A stretch of DNA of 64,000 nt from Metellina segmentata (GCA_947359465.1 OX375881.1:30793742-30857741); one strand, 5' to 3'. Counted from the stretch's first letter, positions 1 through 28,242 are shown. The notes: generated by a model from the letters alone, not told the origin. Program-made: numbers and translations.

Positions 1-1366
1 AACTAGCATCTTTAGCACAGATCCAGGTTCCAAGTTTTTCGTACTCTGCCATAAGCAGTAGCAGTGGAAATTAGTAAGTGGGTGCAAAATCACCCACAAC
101 AATTGCTATTTATGCTTTGGGGTTTGGCTGTCCTGCTAATGACCTTTCACCCCTATTCAAAAATCAACTGACCTAAGGTTGACTGCCTTTTCGTAGGAGT
201 CACACTATAATGACAGTGTTTTCAAGCTAGTGTTGCTCAGAATTCAAAGTGTATCCTGATCCCCAAACACATGTCTGTTTTTCACAGAGGATTGCTAGCT
301 AATAAATCTCCAGAACAAATGTGAAAAAAATTATCTTATATGTTGTTTTGCACTCTCCATGCACTTCTGAAATAAGTTACACAATTGTAGGAGGTTACAG
401 ATTGGATTTTTAGGAGGGTGAATGGTAAACAAACTACCACTACTACCCATAGTCCCCAAAACCTCATTTGACTCATCCTCACTCAAAATGCACGAGCCCT
501 ATTTCTATAGACTGCCATTACCTAAACCTTGTGTTGTAGCAGTTCTTGTGGTAGACAAGCAATACAAATAGCTTAAGTACGATTGCAATCTGCTGTATGA
601 GCTAGTATGCAATCAACTGGTAATACTTTACAAACTTATAACAATTGTTAATGAATGACAATAGCCTGTTGTGTTGCACCAGTGTGATGTTAATTAACTA
701 CCTACCTAATATTTTGGTTTCTTTGTGGTTTCTGTGTCCCCTTAAGGGGTGACCATTGACACTCGACTTTCTGTTCCTAATTTCTAACCCTGCTACCATT
801 GTCATAATTAGTACCATTTGTTGGACTGTGCGAGCTCAAGTTTGCGGTTGATGTTTCAATTTGTTTTCATTTTAATATTTACTATGTACACAGCTTTCAC
901 ATACAACTTTGATTTTATCTTTAACCAGAATTGAAATTCTGATTTGGAAGAATGATAAAGGCAAATTTTCGAAACATATTTCGTCAGTTTCAGAACGGTC
1001 AATGTCCTGTAAATAGGCAGTTTTAATAAATGTCTTTTTTGATTTTGTAGTTTTAAATTCCAGTGTAGCTTCCAAATGCACTACTTCACAATACTGTCCA
1101 CTTTCGAAATTTGTAAGGCACTTGGTTCCTTGCATATAATCAAGCATTTTAAATTCCACAAGAAAGCTACATGCACAAAAATATTAAAATTAATTTAAAC
1201 ATCAATCACAAGCTCGAACTTGCACACTTTACCATTCTATAGCTTAAAATGTTCTGTTTTTATACGAGGTTTCCATTTTCTATATTTTTAGGAATTCTCT
1301 ATTTTTATTTGGGTTGTTCAGTTTCTGTAGCCACTGGCCATAGTACTAATTTGTTTGCTTTTTCAG
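1..1366. other. LIMK intron (left flank), no recognised exon
   Basis: This is AT-rich sequence left of the first visible LIMK exon, presumably intron. The only notable item is a minus-strand open frame at 872-1159 (listed separately). I see no LIM or PDZ coding sequence here. Confidence 0.6.
872..1177 (-). other. Uncharacterised minus-strand open frame with possible splice acceptor
   Basis: The frame reads open for about 100 residues in the antisense direction within a LIMK intron, ending CESCVHSKY. On the minus strand it is preceded by gtgcatgtag, a possible 3' splice site. The composition (alternating hydrophobic and charged residues, several Cys) is less repetitive than the surrounding noise frames. 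I cannot assign a family. It could be the last exon of an antisense gene, a decayed TE fragment, or chance. Confidence 0.2.
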
Positions 1367-17142
<15,776 letters not shown>

Positions 17143-19464
17143 GTTAACAATTGAACATTTTTTATACTGTTTTTATTGTGTATGTATATATATTTATCCC
17201 ACCATTCCCAGTTTCCATCCTTTTATCTTAAGTACTCTTAATAATGCGTATTTAAAAAAAAAAAAGGTGTTGACTTTATGAACTTCTAACTTTTCCAGAA
17301 CAAATATTTCGTCTATGATAGACTATTGCTTTCAGGCTAATAGTTAGGAAGTAAGCCCATATTGTGTTAGATTCTCAACCAAAGACAAGTAAGGGTTATG
17401 TGAGTTATTTAAATGTGTTGAGGTGTTTCTTATATTTATGATCAATTTTACTATTGTGTGTTTGAAAGTTTTGTGACTTGTTCTATTGTGACATGTTTAT
17501 TGTAGTTGTTTTTTTATATAATTTTTTATTCCGATTTAGTTTATGTTTGTTTCTGTGGAATCTTATCTTAAGTCTTTTCTCGTTCCATATTGAAACTAGT
17601 TTTTATGTAAAAGAAATATTTTGTTTTGATAAAGGTTGAGGGGTTATTGTATTTTGAGTACAAGCTCTGTTTCAATGTGATAGATAATTAAAATTAATTT
17701 TCTTTAGTTTGACAAATACTAGACATTCAAATTCCAATTATGAGTTCCATAACAATGACCATGATTTTTCACAGAAACATTCTTTACAAAATTTGTTGGT
17801 GAATTAAAAAAATTTTAGAATTATTTAAATTTAATTATTCTCTCGAATTTAGACTCGCTTCTTTTTCTTTTGTCACAAGCATTTTCTGCGAATTGAGTGA
17901 ATACAATGAATAGTGAAGGGAGTAATGGTTAACAGTTTCACCAATAATCGTTTATTTATTGTACTCTGGCTATTATATGCCCTTTACGATCCTTAACATC
18001 TGACTAAATAATTGGCATATCGAAAGATAAAGTTGAATATGCATTGTTTGGAATTATTGGGTAGATATCAAGTGTTTATTGGTGATGAAAGATACAAAAG
18101 ACACAAATTTATCCAATAAAATTCTTATTTCCTGTTAAATGCCTAAATTTAAGGTTCGACAAAAGTAATCAAACACAATTTAGATGCATTTGAAGACTGA
18201 AAACTTTTTGACTGTTTGAATAAAACTTTAAAATGAATGTTTAAGGGGAACACCCTTACCCATTGAACAATTTTTTTATGTTTTCATATTCACAACAAAA
18301 TATTTTTGTGTATCTTATTCCAATATACAAAACAAAATAAACAAAAATTTCCTTTCATTTTTAAAAAATTCAAATTCTATTAAAATATTTCAGTATTTTT
18401 AAATTCTTACTCCATCTGCAAATTAAAAAAAAAATAAGTATATTTTATTTACCTTCCATAAAGTGCTCCCCAGTTTTGTGCATGTAATTACATGTACTAC
18501 AGTTATTTATTTTTTTACAAATCTTTTTGTGATGAATAGTAAAAAAAAAAGTTTTTATAAAGCCATATCATTGGTTCAGGTATTTTACTTTTTATATTAA
18601 TTAATCATTTTCATAAGTTCATTGATAACAATGGTTTTTTAAACAAAAAATGGTTTATTACTCCTATTAATATGAAACTAAAAACTCATTTAAAATGTAT
18701 TTTAAATTAGAGGCTTTAGTTGAAAAAATGTTTTTTTTTTTCGAACTGAGTACAATTTATTGAACAAAATTTATATTCAGTTGAACTACAACTTATATCT
18801 TGGGAGTTTAAAAGCAAGGATTTGAAAGGTTTTTAAAGATCTTGTTTTCAGTTGAACAAAAAGCACCAACTTATTTCATCTTAAAATTGTAACACTTTTT
18901 AAAAATTTTAACTGAACATATAAATTATAATCTGAAATCAATTATCTCCATCACATATGCTTTGTTGCTTCTGATTGTGCATTTTCTATTGTTTGTAAGA
19001 TCTGAAAAAAATAGCAACCTCAGGAGAATCAATTTGTGCTAAAAGTATCAATGGAAAACGAGTTATTCAGTCATGAAATTGTAGAATTGTACAAAAAAAA
19101 TAGGAATTGATTGTCATCTTTTGTTTGGAATATTTCATGACACTTTAAGAAATATTCTAAAATTTCATATTAAACTCCTTGCAAATTTTTTTTTTTTTTT
19201 TTCAAAAGAAGCAATTTAAAAGAATTAAAATGAGCAGTTATTCTGAATAAAGTGTTTATTCATTTTTAAATAATGCAACATTTATTATTTAGAAGTTCTT
19301 TGAAATTCTTGCGAGATTTGTAGTGAATCCTGTTTGCATAGATACTGCATATTGCATTCCTAATGAAGGCAACGAACACTTCATAATTTCTATTCATCTA
19401 CGTAGTTGTAGTTTTACATCTTTCTTCAATTGCAATGCAATATCATTCATCTTGTTTGTTTTTT
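17143..19464. other. LIMK 3' UTR and intergenic AT-rich DNA
   Basis: The sequence is strongly AT-rich with many A and T runs. Candidate poly(A) signals lie at 18115 and 18219. I see no gene or recognisable element before the inverted repeat at 19465. Confidence 0.5.
18115..18120 (+). promoter_or_regulatory. Candidate LIMK poly(A) signal AATAAA
   Basis: This is the first canonical AATAAA I find after the LIMK stop codon; another is at 18219-18224. It would give a 3' UTR of about 1 kb. There is no transcript evidence, and non-canonical signals closer to the stop cannot be excluded. Confidence 0.3.
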
Positions 19465-20263
19465 TTACCCATGGTCAAATGGGTTTTGTTCTCGGAGAGG
19501 GTTTTCAAGTCGTCCGGTGTAAGAAAAAAATATATAAAGATGTAGGAATACTAAACAACGGTAGTTGTCTACTAGTCTGGAAAGAACTCATTATAAGAGC
19601 AACGAGACTGGTAGGAGTCAGTTGCATTGTAGTAGGAATGCAAGGCAAGACTGTCACGAGCCAGCGAAACGTGGATGATTCCAACCGATCGCTTCAAGTT
19701 TCAAGACTTTAAATTGTGCATCGAGATTCATTCGAGCCAAAGTCGCACGAGAAAGCACAGCGGTGTTGCCATTTACGCCAAGAATAATATTGAAACACAG
19801 GAAGCTACTCAACAGTTCCCAAATTATGACACGGGAGTTCACATTGTTGTCGTCTATTTAAAAAACAATGTTCGTTTGGCCGTACTATATGCCAAGCCAG
19901 GTTCGAGTACAGATGACATTTTAGAAACGATCTCAGAAGCATTGGGCACAGATTGTGACGAGTATAAATCAGTCTTGGCTGGAGACTTTAATATCAACAT
20001 GAACACTGAAGATGGGAAAGAATTCTGCGAAGTGTTGAGAGAAGTCTATTGGTTGGATCTAAAGACAAATCCTAAATATTGGACAACGAGAGGCAGAACT
20101 TCGATTGATGCAATCTTTTCCACGCACGATTTGAAATGTTGTGGAGTTTACGAGAGTACGTTTAGCTATCATGTTCCGCTTTACGGAAGACTAACATAAA
20201 AATTTAAGCAACTAGTTATATATCTATTATAAAAAAATAAAAAAAACATTTGACCATGGGTAA
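19465..20263 (+). mobile_element. Endonuclease-domain ORF bracketed by a perfect 17-bp inverted repeat
   Basis: TTACCCATGGTCAAATG at 19465-19481 is repeated exactly, inverted, at 20247-20263. The 765 bp between hold an EEP-family nuclease open frame (listed separately). No clear target duplication flanks the repeats. The core CCATGGTCAAATG also resembles part of a family A SINE (62790 region), so the repeats could be two opposed SINE scraps and not element termini. Confidence 0.45.
19675..20199 (+). pseudogene. EEP (endonuclease/exonuclease/phosphatase) domain fragment from a mobile element
   Basis: The 174-codon open frame from ATG 19675 covers most of an EEP fold; the frame continues upstream as SETW, so the true start is probably further left or lost. 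From the ATG: GVAIYAKNN about 30-38, YAKPGSS 72-78, AGDFNIN 102-108 (the GDFN catalytic motif), SIDAIF 143-148 and SYHVPL 164-169, equivalent to the SDH-type C-terminal catalytic motif but with Tyr in place of Asp. This type occurs in LINE ORF2 and in Helitron-associated nuclease ORFs. There is no adjacent reverse transcriptase or helicase, so it is an orphan fragment. Confidence 0.7.
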
Positions 20264-20296
20264 CTTGTAATTGGCTTTCAAGACAACTACAGATAA

Positions 20297-20298
<2 letters not shown>

Positions 20299-20332
<34 letters not shown>
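20299..20332. repeat. Poly(T) run
   Basis: An uninterrupted run of about 34 T, just right of the nuclease segment. It could be the poly(A) tail of an antisense retroposed sequence, but no matching body is evident. Confidence 0.8.
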
Positions 20333-20461
20333 CGCATTTCATTAGTATTGTACTGATTATATCAGTGAGTGTGTATGAAATTATAAAGGCAAATATATAG
20401 AGGCTATCCAAAAAACTGCTGTTGGAACCTTTCTGTTGAAATCCAGCTCCATTTTCTAATA

Positions 20462-20599
20462 GCTCAGGTGTTGTCTCGTCATCTGACCGTGGTTAAAAAT
20501 TACGAGGTGTTGTCCTAGAATCTTTCTCTTAAGGGATTGATCCCGGACCGTCGTCAGTAGCCCGTTGTGTTGCTCTAGTTCGGCGTTAATTAAAAATTA
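20462..20599 (+). mobile_element. 5'-truncated SINE (family A) with exact 13-bp target duplication
   Basis: It contains AGCTCAGGTGTTG, GTCATCTGACCGTGGTT and the 3' end GTTAATTAAAAATTA, matching the body and tail of the full copy at 50479-50803. CCATTTTCTAATA flanks it exactly at 20449-20461 and 20600-20612, so this is a complete insertion that was 5'-truncated when it landed. Confidence 0.85.
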
Positions 20600-20719
20600 C
20601 CATTTTCTAATATTGGATTTGGATTTTGTCAAAATGGCAGATTTATTAATGCATTAAGGATGAGTTTATCCTTTCATGATTCTCAGTACTACAATCATGC
20701 CACATTCACTACTTTCATG

Positions 20720-20930
20720 TTATATTTATACAGTTGCTGTGTCTTTACTAAACACGGGGGTCTCGCTCCCACGTTATCCAAGTGATCTGCTTTCATTCCA
20801 CTACTCTGTTCTCCAACCCCTCTTCTCATTTTTCACTTGACGTCACGTGTTTGGCCCATCTTGTTCAAATATGACCCTCGCACCACAAAAACCCAAACCG
20901 ACCAATCATTCAGTTTCTAACAATCTGCTG
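20720..20930 (+). mobile_element. SINE family B-related copy, degraded
   Basis: It contains TTTACTAAACACGG, CACGTTATCCAAG and the tail TTTGGCCCATCTTGTTCAAA then TATGACCCTCGCACC, shared with 21700-21970 and 6119-6160. The tRNA head is not recognisable. Confidence 0.5.
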
Positions 20931-20994
20931 CAGCTTTTATTAGTTTTGAGTTGCATACTTTTCATGAAACTTTGACATTTTATTGTTATTTTTT

Positions 20995-21207
20995 GCAATG
21001 CCAGCTATCAATGCCCTTCAAAAGCAATATTGTGAGCCGTTGCACTGGTGCACCAACGAGGAATGAGCTCTTGTGCATTGTACGCACAACCCGTTAACAG
21101 ATGCCACACATACATTTCGGACTGACAAACATCCATGCCTTACCCCGGATTCAAACCAGGAACTTTTCATCTTGAAGCCAGCACTGACCACTAGACTGAA
21201 TGGTTGA
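20995..21207 (-). mobile_element. tRNA-derived SINE (family A), degraded
   Basis: The minus strand reads ATTCAGTCTAGTGGTCAGTG then CCTGGTTTGAATCCGGGG, the family A head, followed by TAAGGCATGGATG. The distal body is diverged. Confidence 0.65.
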
Positions 21208-21699
21208 CATTTGAATGTGTCTAAATATATCTACTCTCCATCATTTCTTTCAGCAATGTCTGGAATCGGAAGCCTAGAACACGCCGAATCTTTCACAATC
21301 AGGCGTTTATTACTTTGGCAAATTTCATTTTTTGCATGGGTGCACTTCCATTAAAGTGAAATTGCCTTTATTCAGTGAGTAATTTCAATTACAAGTTCTT
21401 TACCATCACTGTCTTTTATCACAGGAGCTTAACCTTCAGACTACAGCCGGTATAGCACCTTGATCGCGCCAAGAAGGAATTTAGACTATGGCCAGTACAG
21501 CAGTTGTACCTTGAGCGTTATAAGATGACCAAGAAAGAATTTAGACTATGGTTGGAACAACAGTTGTACCTTGAAAGTTATAAGAATCATGCCAGTTATA
21601 TCTATAGCTGTAGTCAAAAGGTTAAATATAGATCATAAAATATAAACAGTGTTTGGCCGGATCTGGCCCTTGTGTCATGAAAAACCAACACCATCCTAG

Positions 21700-21970
21700 G
21701 AGCTTCGAAAATAAATGCATTTTTGCAGATTTGTTTGCCATGGACCAATTATATTTCTGTTAATTCCCATGAACTCAATGGGGTTGACTGTCTTTAGTAA
21801 ACACAGAAGTCACATTCCCTGGATACCCAAGCAATCTTCTGCTCCCATTGCTCTTTATTCCCCGATCCTTTTTTCCCTTTCACAACATTTTTACTTGAAA
21901 TTGTCTTGTGTTTGGCACAGCTTGGCCAAATATGGCTCTGTGTCACAAAACCCAAAACTAGCTCATGAAC
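21700..21970 (+). mobile_element. SINE family B-related copy, degraded
   Basis: It shares TCTTTAGTAAACACAG, CCTGGATACCCAAG and the tail TTTGGCACAGCTTGGCCAAA then TATGGCTCTGTG with 20720-20930 and 5963-6185. The two neighbouring copies at 20.7 and 21.7 kb resemble each other throughout. Confidence 0.55.
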
Positions 21971-24900
21971 TTTGTGTTGAATTTATAGTGAAGAAATGTA
22001 TTAACCAAACTGTTTCAGTATTATATTTGTATTACATGTATATGAACTATTGACTGTTATCGTAGACATGCAATTAAGCCTAGCAGAGTCTTGTGGCATG
22101 ATCTGTTATTAAAGAATTTATATTTTGATGATGGTAAATTATATAAGTAAAGGTTTTGAAGTGAAGATCTTGATTCAGATATATTCAGTTTCCATTGTTA
22201 TACTGTAGTGTCAAAGATGATCTGAAACATTCTTAAAATTATAAATTGTGAAAGTTTTTGTTTTGGCGTAATACAATGCCTTTTCACCTTTACAAAGTGT
22301 CACTTATTTTTAAATTACATTTGCAAGTTCTATTGTATTGTGTAGATGTTACATTTGATTTCTATGAATTGATAAGTATCTTATTCATGCAGAATGGATA
22401 GATTTCCTGCAGTATATTATTGGTCACAATGGTGGTGTAGTCTGTTATCAAAAATAGAAATTCCAAAGTATTAAAAATAACTTAAATCCTTTTTTTACAC
22501 CTGGGCACAGTTTATGTATTGTTAAAGATCCCATTTGTTTTAAAGTTAAGGGTGTTTTCTTTATGGGACTCGACAGTTTCTCATGGAATGTTTTTAAAAG
22601 CAAGAAAGAAGCTTTTAAATGCAAAATGTTGGATCGTTTGCTCATTTCATGTATGCCTTAACTGTTGAGGAAAATTTTTACTGTGAAAAAGGACTTCCTA
22701 AATCTGACGCAGTGAGTGAACCAATTCTAGAAAATTCTTTATATTGCATTGATTTTCAGGGATACAATTTAATTCAACAAATGGTTTTAACAGCTCATAA
22801 TGTTTTGAATACATCAGGATTCAGAATGTTAGAACTCGGGTTTAACACTGTTGAACTCAAATGTTTCTTCTCATAAATAATCACTACTCACTGTTAAAAC
22901 TGCATTGGAAATGTAAAAACCCAAGTACTTGTTTTATTATTTTAAAACTTTATATGTAATGGATGTTACAGAAAAAATGTGTTGAATATTCTTTTCCAGT
23001 TATTTATTAAGTTCCTACAGCAATCAAAAATCTAGTTGTAAATGGATCTTGTACCATACATGCTTGTTTTTCTAATCATTTCTGAAAAAAAAATTTGCAT
23101 TATTCCATGCATCTGATTTCCATTTCAAACGAGTTCTTGTGATTATGTGCAACTTAGTTTTGAAAATATTGTTTTTCTCCTAGTTCACAAATTGTGCTGT
23201 CCCCACAAATAATTGAACTGTCAAAAAAAAAAGTCTAAATCTTTGCAGCATAATTAAGGACATTTAATTTATGAAAAAAAATGTCCTTAATTTTAACACA
23301 TTGAATGCCATGTTATATGTTTGGTCAAGAGGTTGTGTATGCCAATAATATTTTAACAGTTGAATATAATCTATGTGAGTGCCCAAATTTAGAGTCCACT
23401 AACTACGATTTTAATTTCAAACCTCTTGAACACGACCCCAAAGAAAATTAATTTTTTTAGTCATTGGTTTTTCAACTTAATCTGAGGATGCACTTTTTCC
23501 ATTGCCTTGTCTGGGTGCAGTATATCCAATCTGGTTATTGCGCCATAAACCTTATACCCAAACCAAGAGTTTGCGTTAAATATAACTCCAATCATGGATT
23601 TGATTTTATGTTCTCTGAATTGAATGCACTTCCCATCTAGCATGTAATGTTAACGGAGGCCCTTTCTCTTGGACATGAAACCGAAGTAGACCCAGATTTT
23701 CCCCGATTCTTAGCATTCACGAATCTAGTGCATTTTCTATACAAACCATTAAAAATGTTGTTTTTTTGCTAAATTGGCAGCATATGTGGTAAAATCCCTT
23801 AAGTTCCCGAAACAATTGACCCTCTCAAGTGAAGTAGTTTCATGAAACCACTCTAAAAATTCTTAGGCTTAGTATATAGTTTTTTCTGGTAAGCACACAA
23901 CAGGTGCTCCATACCACTATCTGTTAATATAGTGTAAAATTGGTTCAAATACATTCAACAGATAATAGAAATTTTTGCCAGTGCTTCACTAAGATATTCA
24001 GTGTTTGACCGATCAAGTTTAAGTGGGAAATTATGGTATTCCTTCTGCCTCAATTTTGCAAATATTGGCATCATTTTGCCCCTTAGTGACTAGGGATTTC
24101 TTAAAGCAAAATTTCCAGTATATGGAAAAGGTATATTTTTTATTTTTCTTCAAAGAAAGTTTTCAAAGGACGCCAATTTAGAAGTTTTGGTACCAGATTG
24201 TGAAAGATAATCAGGATCTCTGGTTGTTAGATTATCATAAAAATCTATGAAAATAAAAATATTTTCTTTTTTAAATTTCTTTGTGGGATCTATATATGAT
24301 CAATTAAAATTGTTACTAAAATAAGGTTTGAGACTTCAGAAATTATTTTATTTAATCTATTATACAATTATTTCATAAGTTGCTTTGGCAACCCGGTTGG
24401 ATTGAAATAATGAGTTCGACCAATATCTGTTATGCAGATAACTGATATCAATTAACCACATGACTAAAAGTCGAACCCTTTTTTCTACCCTTACCTTATA
24501 TACAGTATTTTTCCACTTCCAAAAGATAAAAATATTTGTATTTGAAGTCCTAGTCTATTTGATTGTGTTTGTTACGCTTTAGTTTCCACTGTATTTAAGG
24601 GTGATGGTGATAAGATTTAATCTAGTATTTATTTTTAAATCTGAGCATAGAGCACAATGTTAACTTTTTATTTAATCAAGTTTTTGTTAATATGAATGCG
24701 GTTGTGTTTAGGTTGAATGTTATTTCTGGTTTTTGTTTACATTTGCCATATATATTTTTATTTATTTTATGCAGCAAATTTGTGATGTGTTTAGATCTTA
24801 TGTCATTCCATTTTTTTTATTAGCCAGTGATGATTATGAAGTAAAATTTTTAAACTTTTATTTGTATTTTAATAAAGTTTACGAAAACAATGGGGTTTGC

Positions 24901-25487
24901 TTAATTTTTTCCTGTCCGTGAGGAACTTGGAGTTTTATCAATTTATATTTTATTTTCTGCACAACCTGGCATTTTTAATTTTCATAGATCAAGTGAGTTG
25001 ACCATAATTTCATAGCAGTTAGAGCTGGTTCAGAGTAATAAATGGGCAAGTATTATTCCCCATATATATTACTATGACCACATGACATTTTGGTGCCTGA
25101 TAATTAAGACCCTTTCTTAAGAAAATAGGTTATAAGTAAAAAAAACCTCAAATTGGTTAGTTTTGATGACATTTAACATTTGTACTGTTAAACCAATGCA
25201 TAATACAAAACAATTTGAAAAAAATCTCCTTAAGTGTTGATGTAGACTGAGTGATGTCTGTCAAGCTGCAAGTTCCAGCAATCTGACCACATAAGTTTCC
25301 CTCTTCTGAAGATTGTATGTTAATCTTGTCCTTCACATGCAATCTATGGGGCAACAGCATAAATATCAGTCACATTGCAACTGTCAAACATTAGTACAAG
25401 CTCCCTTGTGGTTTAACACTTAAAATTTTACTTTCATATTGAAGTAAATTAAATTTGTCACATGCCATTTGTTTCAATAGTAAATAA
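21971..25487. other. Intergenic AT-rich DNA
   Basis: No gene is recognised; the short open frames here have no family signature. One short hairpin lies near 23254-23297 (TTAAGGACAT and its complement). Confidence 0.5.
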
Positions 25488-27290
25488 TACACTACATTCC
25501 AAAAGTTTAGTACCAAATGCAAATTCTAAGCTTCAATTTTATTGAGTGAAACTAGCTGGTTGTAGAGGGAATATATGATGGACCCAATCAAAACTTACTC
25601 TCCTCTCCAGAAATATGCAAATTAGGCATTGGTTGATACTGTCAAACTTTCAGTGGAGTTTGTGTTGACAGAAAATGTTTCAAAGATTCTGGTTATTTTT
25701 GGATTAGATAAGGTCTTAATTTGCTCAAAAGTGACTGGTAGATTCTCTACTCTGGTGTAGCAAGGCAGCTTGAAGCAGTGTGCATTCAAGACATCACTAT
25801 TTTCTTTGTTGACCACTCAGATTTCTCATCTATGGAAACGTTTTAAACATGTGGGTTGGTCATCAAAGGGTTACCACACCTGTTAAGTATTGGCTAAGCA
25901 CAATCGACCACATCAGATACCATGAGTTTGTCCCTATAAGCATCAAAGCAATGAGCATGCAAATTGGAAAACAGCGGAATGGTACAACTAGTGTTTGCAG
26001 ATAAGTCTAGATTTACCCTGGTTTTCAATAGGCGTGCAAGTATGTGAAGAGAACACTGAACAAACCCAGTAATATTGTTGAACAGTGCCTGTGCTGCTAA
26101 TGTAATGGTGTGGACCTACATCAGGGTTCCCACGGTCCTTTGAAAATTACAGAACTTGGTGAAAAGTCCTTGATTTTTTTAACGTGCATGGCAATTGTCT
26201 TGCGTTTGAATTTGTCCAGACTAGTACTAGCTCAAATGGTGCAGGTGTGCCATTCTGAATGAAAGCGGTGTTTTACGCTTTGACACCACATGATATACTA
26301 ATAATGCCATGTCTAGATCGTCCATTCCATTCTCCACCAAATCCTGTCTGTCCAAGTTGTCACCTCTGGTCTCCGTTAAGACGGCTGCCTTGTTATGCCT
26401 GTCGCAGCTAGATAACGGCACTTTCTTAGGAAACCTGGCACGCGTCCAAAGAAATGAAGCCAAATTCTTATTGCAAAAATATAAAAGAAAAGATTCAAAA
26501 CATTTTTTTGTTTTGAAAATCACATTTAAGATAGCCTTTAGAGTAAAATTTTCTACAGATTTTAAATTTGTTGAAACAGTCACTATCTTTAATGATTGCA
26601 GAGATAGAAACTTAGACTAGAGAATAAAAAAAGCCCCATCACCAGTTAAAACTTTTGATTTATTTTGTTTCTCAAACAAAATAAACCACTACAGCCGTCT
26701 GTTGTGGCAGTGAACAATAGCAAAATGTAGATTATGCAAGGACACGGGATGCAAGCTCCCACACTCTTCGTGCCACCAAAAGAATTTATCGCACTACCAA
26801 AATCGATATTTGTGCAAGTAACTTGATAGTTACCATTAAGACGAGAATCCCACTTTGCAACAAAAAAAATCAAAGGTTCTGCAACAAAAAAAACCTCCAA
26901 CCAAAAATTATAACCAAAATTGATAATCTTTCTTTTTTTAACTATCCGTAGTTTAAAAAAATCCAATTTTTGCATATCCCTTGTTTTAGGTCGTTATAAA
27001 AAAATTATAGGTCCTTGAAAAAAAATTTTGGGTTTTGAAAAGTCCTTGAATTTTTTAAAAATAAATGTGTGGGAACCATGTACATATCTTCACAGTAGGT
27101 CCTATGACGTCTGGAAAGAATCAAGATAAGGTCCTTGACCCCATTGTAGGACTACACTGCAACAGTTGCTTCGGAGGCAAGCCTGGTGAATGAGTACCTT
27201 GAAAGGAAGGCATTGCTTGCATATTCACCCAACCTCAAATGACCTTTGATATTCTGTATGCCCATATACCTCTCCAGTTACTCAGAGCTG
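25488..27290 (+). pseudogene. Tc1/mariner transposase relic (interrupted)
   Basis: ATTCCAAAAGTTTAGTACCA near 25495 resembles a Tc1 terminus. On the plus strand, frames shifted against each other spell Tc1-like pieces: SHLWKRFK, then FADKSRFTLVFNRR (the second catalytic Asp region), then VMVWTY, with many stops. The relic is split by the hAT-like element at 26122-27080; after it, VLDPIVGLHCNSC continues. The right end is uncertain. Confidence 0.55.
26122..27080. mobile_element. Short non-autonomous hAT-like element with 5-bp target duplication
   Basis: The left end is CAGGGTTCCCACGGTCCTTT. The right end reads in reverse complement CATGGTTCCCACACATTTAT. Subterminal TCCTTGA repeats occur at both ends (for example AAAAGTCCTTGAATTTT), as in the 5-kb element at 9834. 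TACAT flanks it exactly (26117-26121 and 27081-27085). It is inserted in a Tc1/mariner relic. The open frames inside look fortuitous. Confidence 0.75.
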
Positions 27291-27494
27291 GAAACTGCCC
27301 TATTAGAGAAACGAGTTATCCCCCTCTGGTGACCTTGGCGGCCTAATTGAAAGTCAGGAGTGGTCATCAAATATATAAGATGTTTCATTTGTTCGCACAG
27401 CTTACAATTTTTTTTAAAAATATGTTGAACAAATATAAATCCTAAGAAATATATCTGAATATAATTTATTAGTCCTGAATCTGTAACCACATTG

Positions 27495-28236
27495 CATACT
27501 TGCCAACTTTTACGGATTATCCGTAATGTTTACTGATTTTTAATATTTTAATCGAGCAAACAAAATATTTCACCATCTAAAATTCTATATTGGACTTGGA
27601 TGAGTGCCAAGACGAAGCAATGGACGAGTTGAAAAAGGAGTTGTATCGTTTTCAGATGAAAGATTTATCTGCGATAATAGGACATGACCGTATTGATGTG
27701 CAGTGGGTTGAAGAAGGTAAAATAAGGGCAGATAGACTTCTAAAATGATCTAGATTGGCCGAAATTATGCTTTCGATTCTGCTCATTCCCCATTCCAATG
27801 CAGTGTCAGAGAATGTTCAGCCTCGTCAGGAAGAATTATTCTTATTCTCCTTTTCAACAAAACATGGGAAAGTTTGTTGGTGTTAAAAACTCAAAACCTT
27901 GTTTTGAGCAAATTCAGTGCAGAATTATTAAAGACCAAAAAAAGCTACTGCAGCTTCATTGAATTTTTCTGCAACTTTCTCTTCTGGATAGAACACTAAA
28001 TGAAACAACTTTGTAAATAGAAGTGTTCAGTTTTGTATTGAAACACTTCTGCTTTGCAAGGTTTCTTCAGTTGATAAAAATGTGAATTTTTACTTATGCA
28101 TTTTTAAATACTAATGATACTAGTTATTGTGACATACAGATATTTATAATACGCATTAATTCATGTTTTTAATGGCAAGGGGCGATCAGGGAGCAAAAAT
28201 TTTACTGATGCACAGGTTTCAAAGTTGACAAGTATG
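27495..28236 (+). mobile_element. Internally deleted hAT-type element with transposase C-terminal remnant
   Basis: The termini are CATACTTGCCAACTTTTACG on the left and, reverse-complemented, CATACTTGTCAACTTTGAAA on the right. ACATTG flanks it exactly (27489-27494 and 28237-28242). Inside, about 27600-27960, the plus strand encodes KKELYRFQMKDL, a stop, then ILLIPHSNAVSENVFSLVRK-like sequence, the hAT C-terminal dimerisation region, in more than one frame. No zinc finger or first catalytic Asp region remains. Confidence 0.75.
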
Positions 28237-28242
28237 ACATTG

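Noticed and set aside
26227..26975. Frames of 100-118 codons on both strands within the 26.1-27.1 kb element
   Set aside because: They overlap each other in antisense, are rich in Lys/Phe runs and end at element borders. They have no transposase motif.
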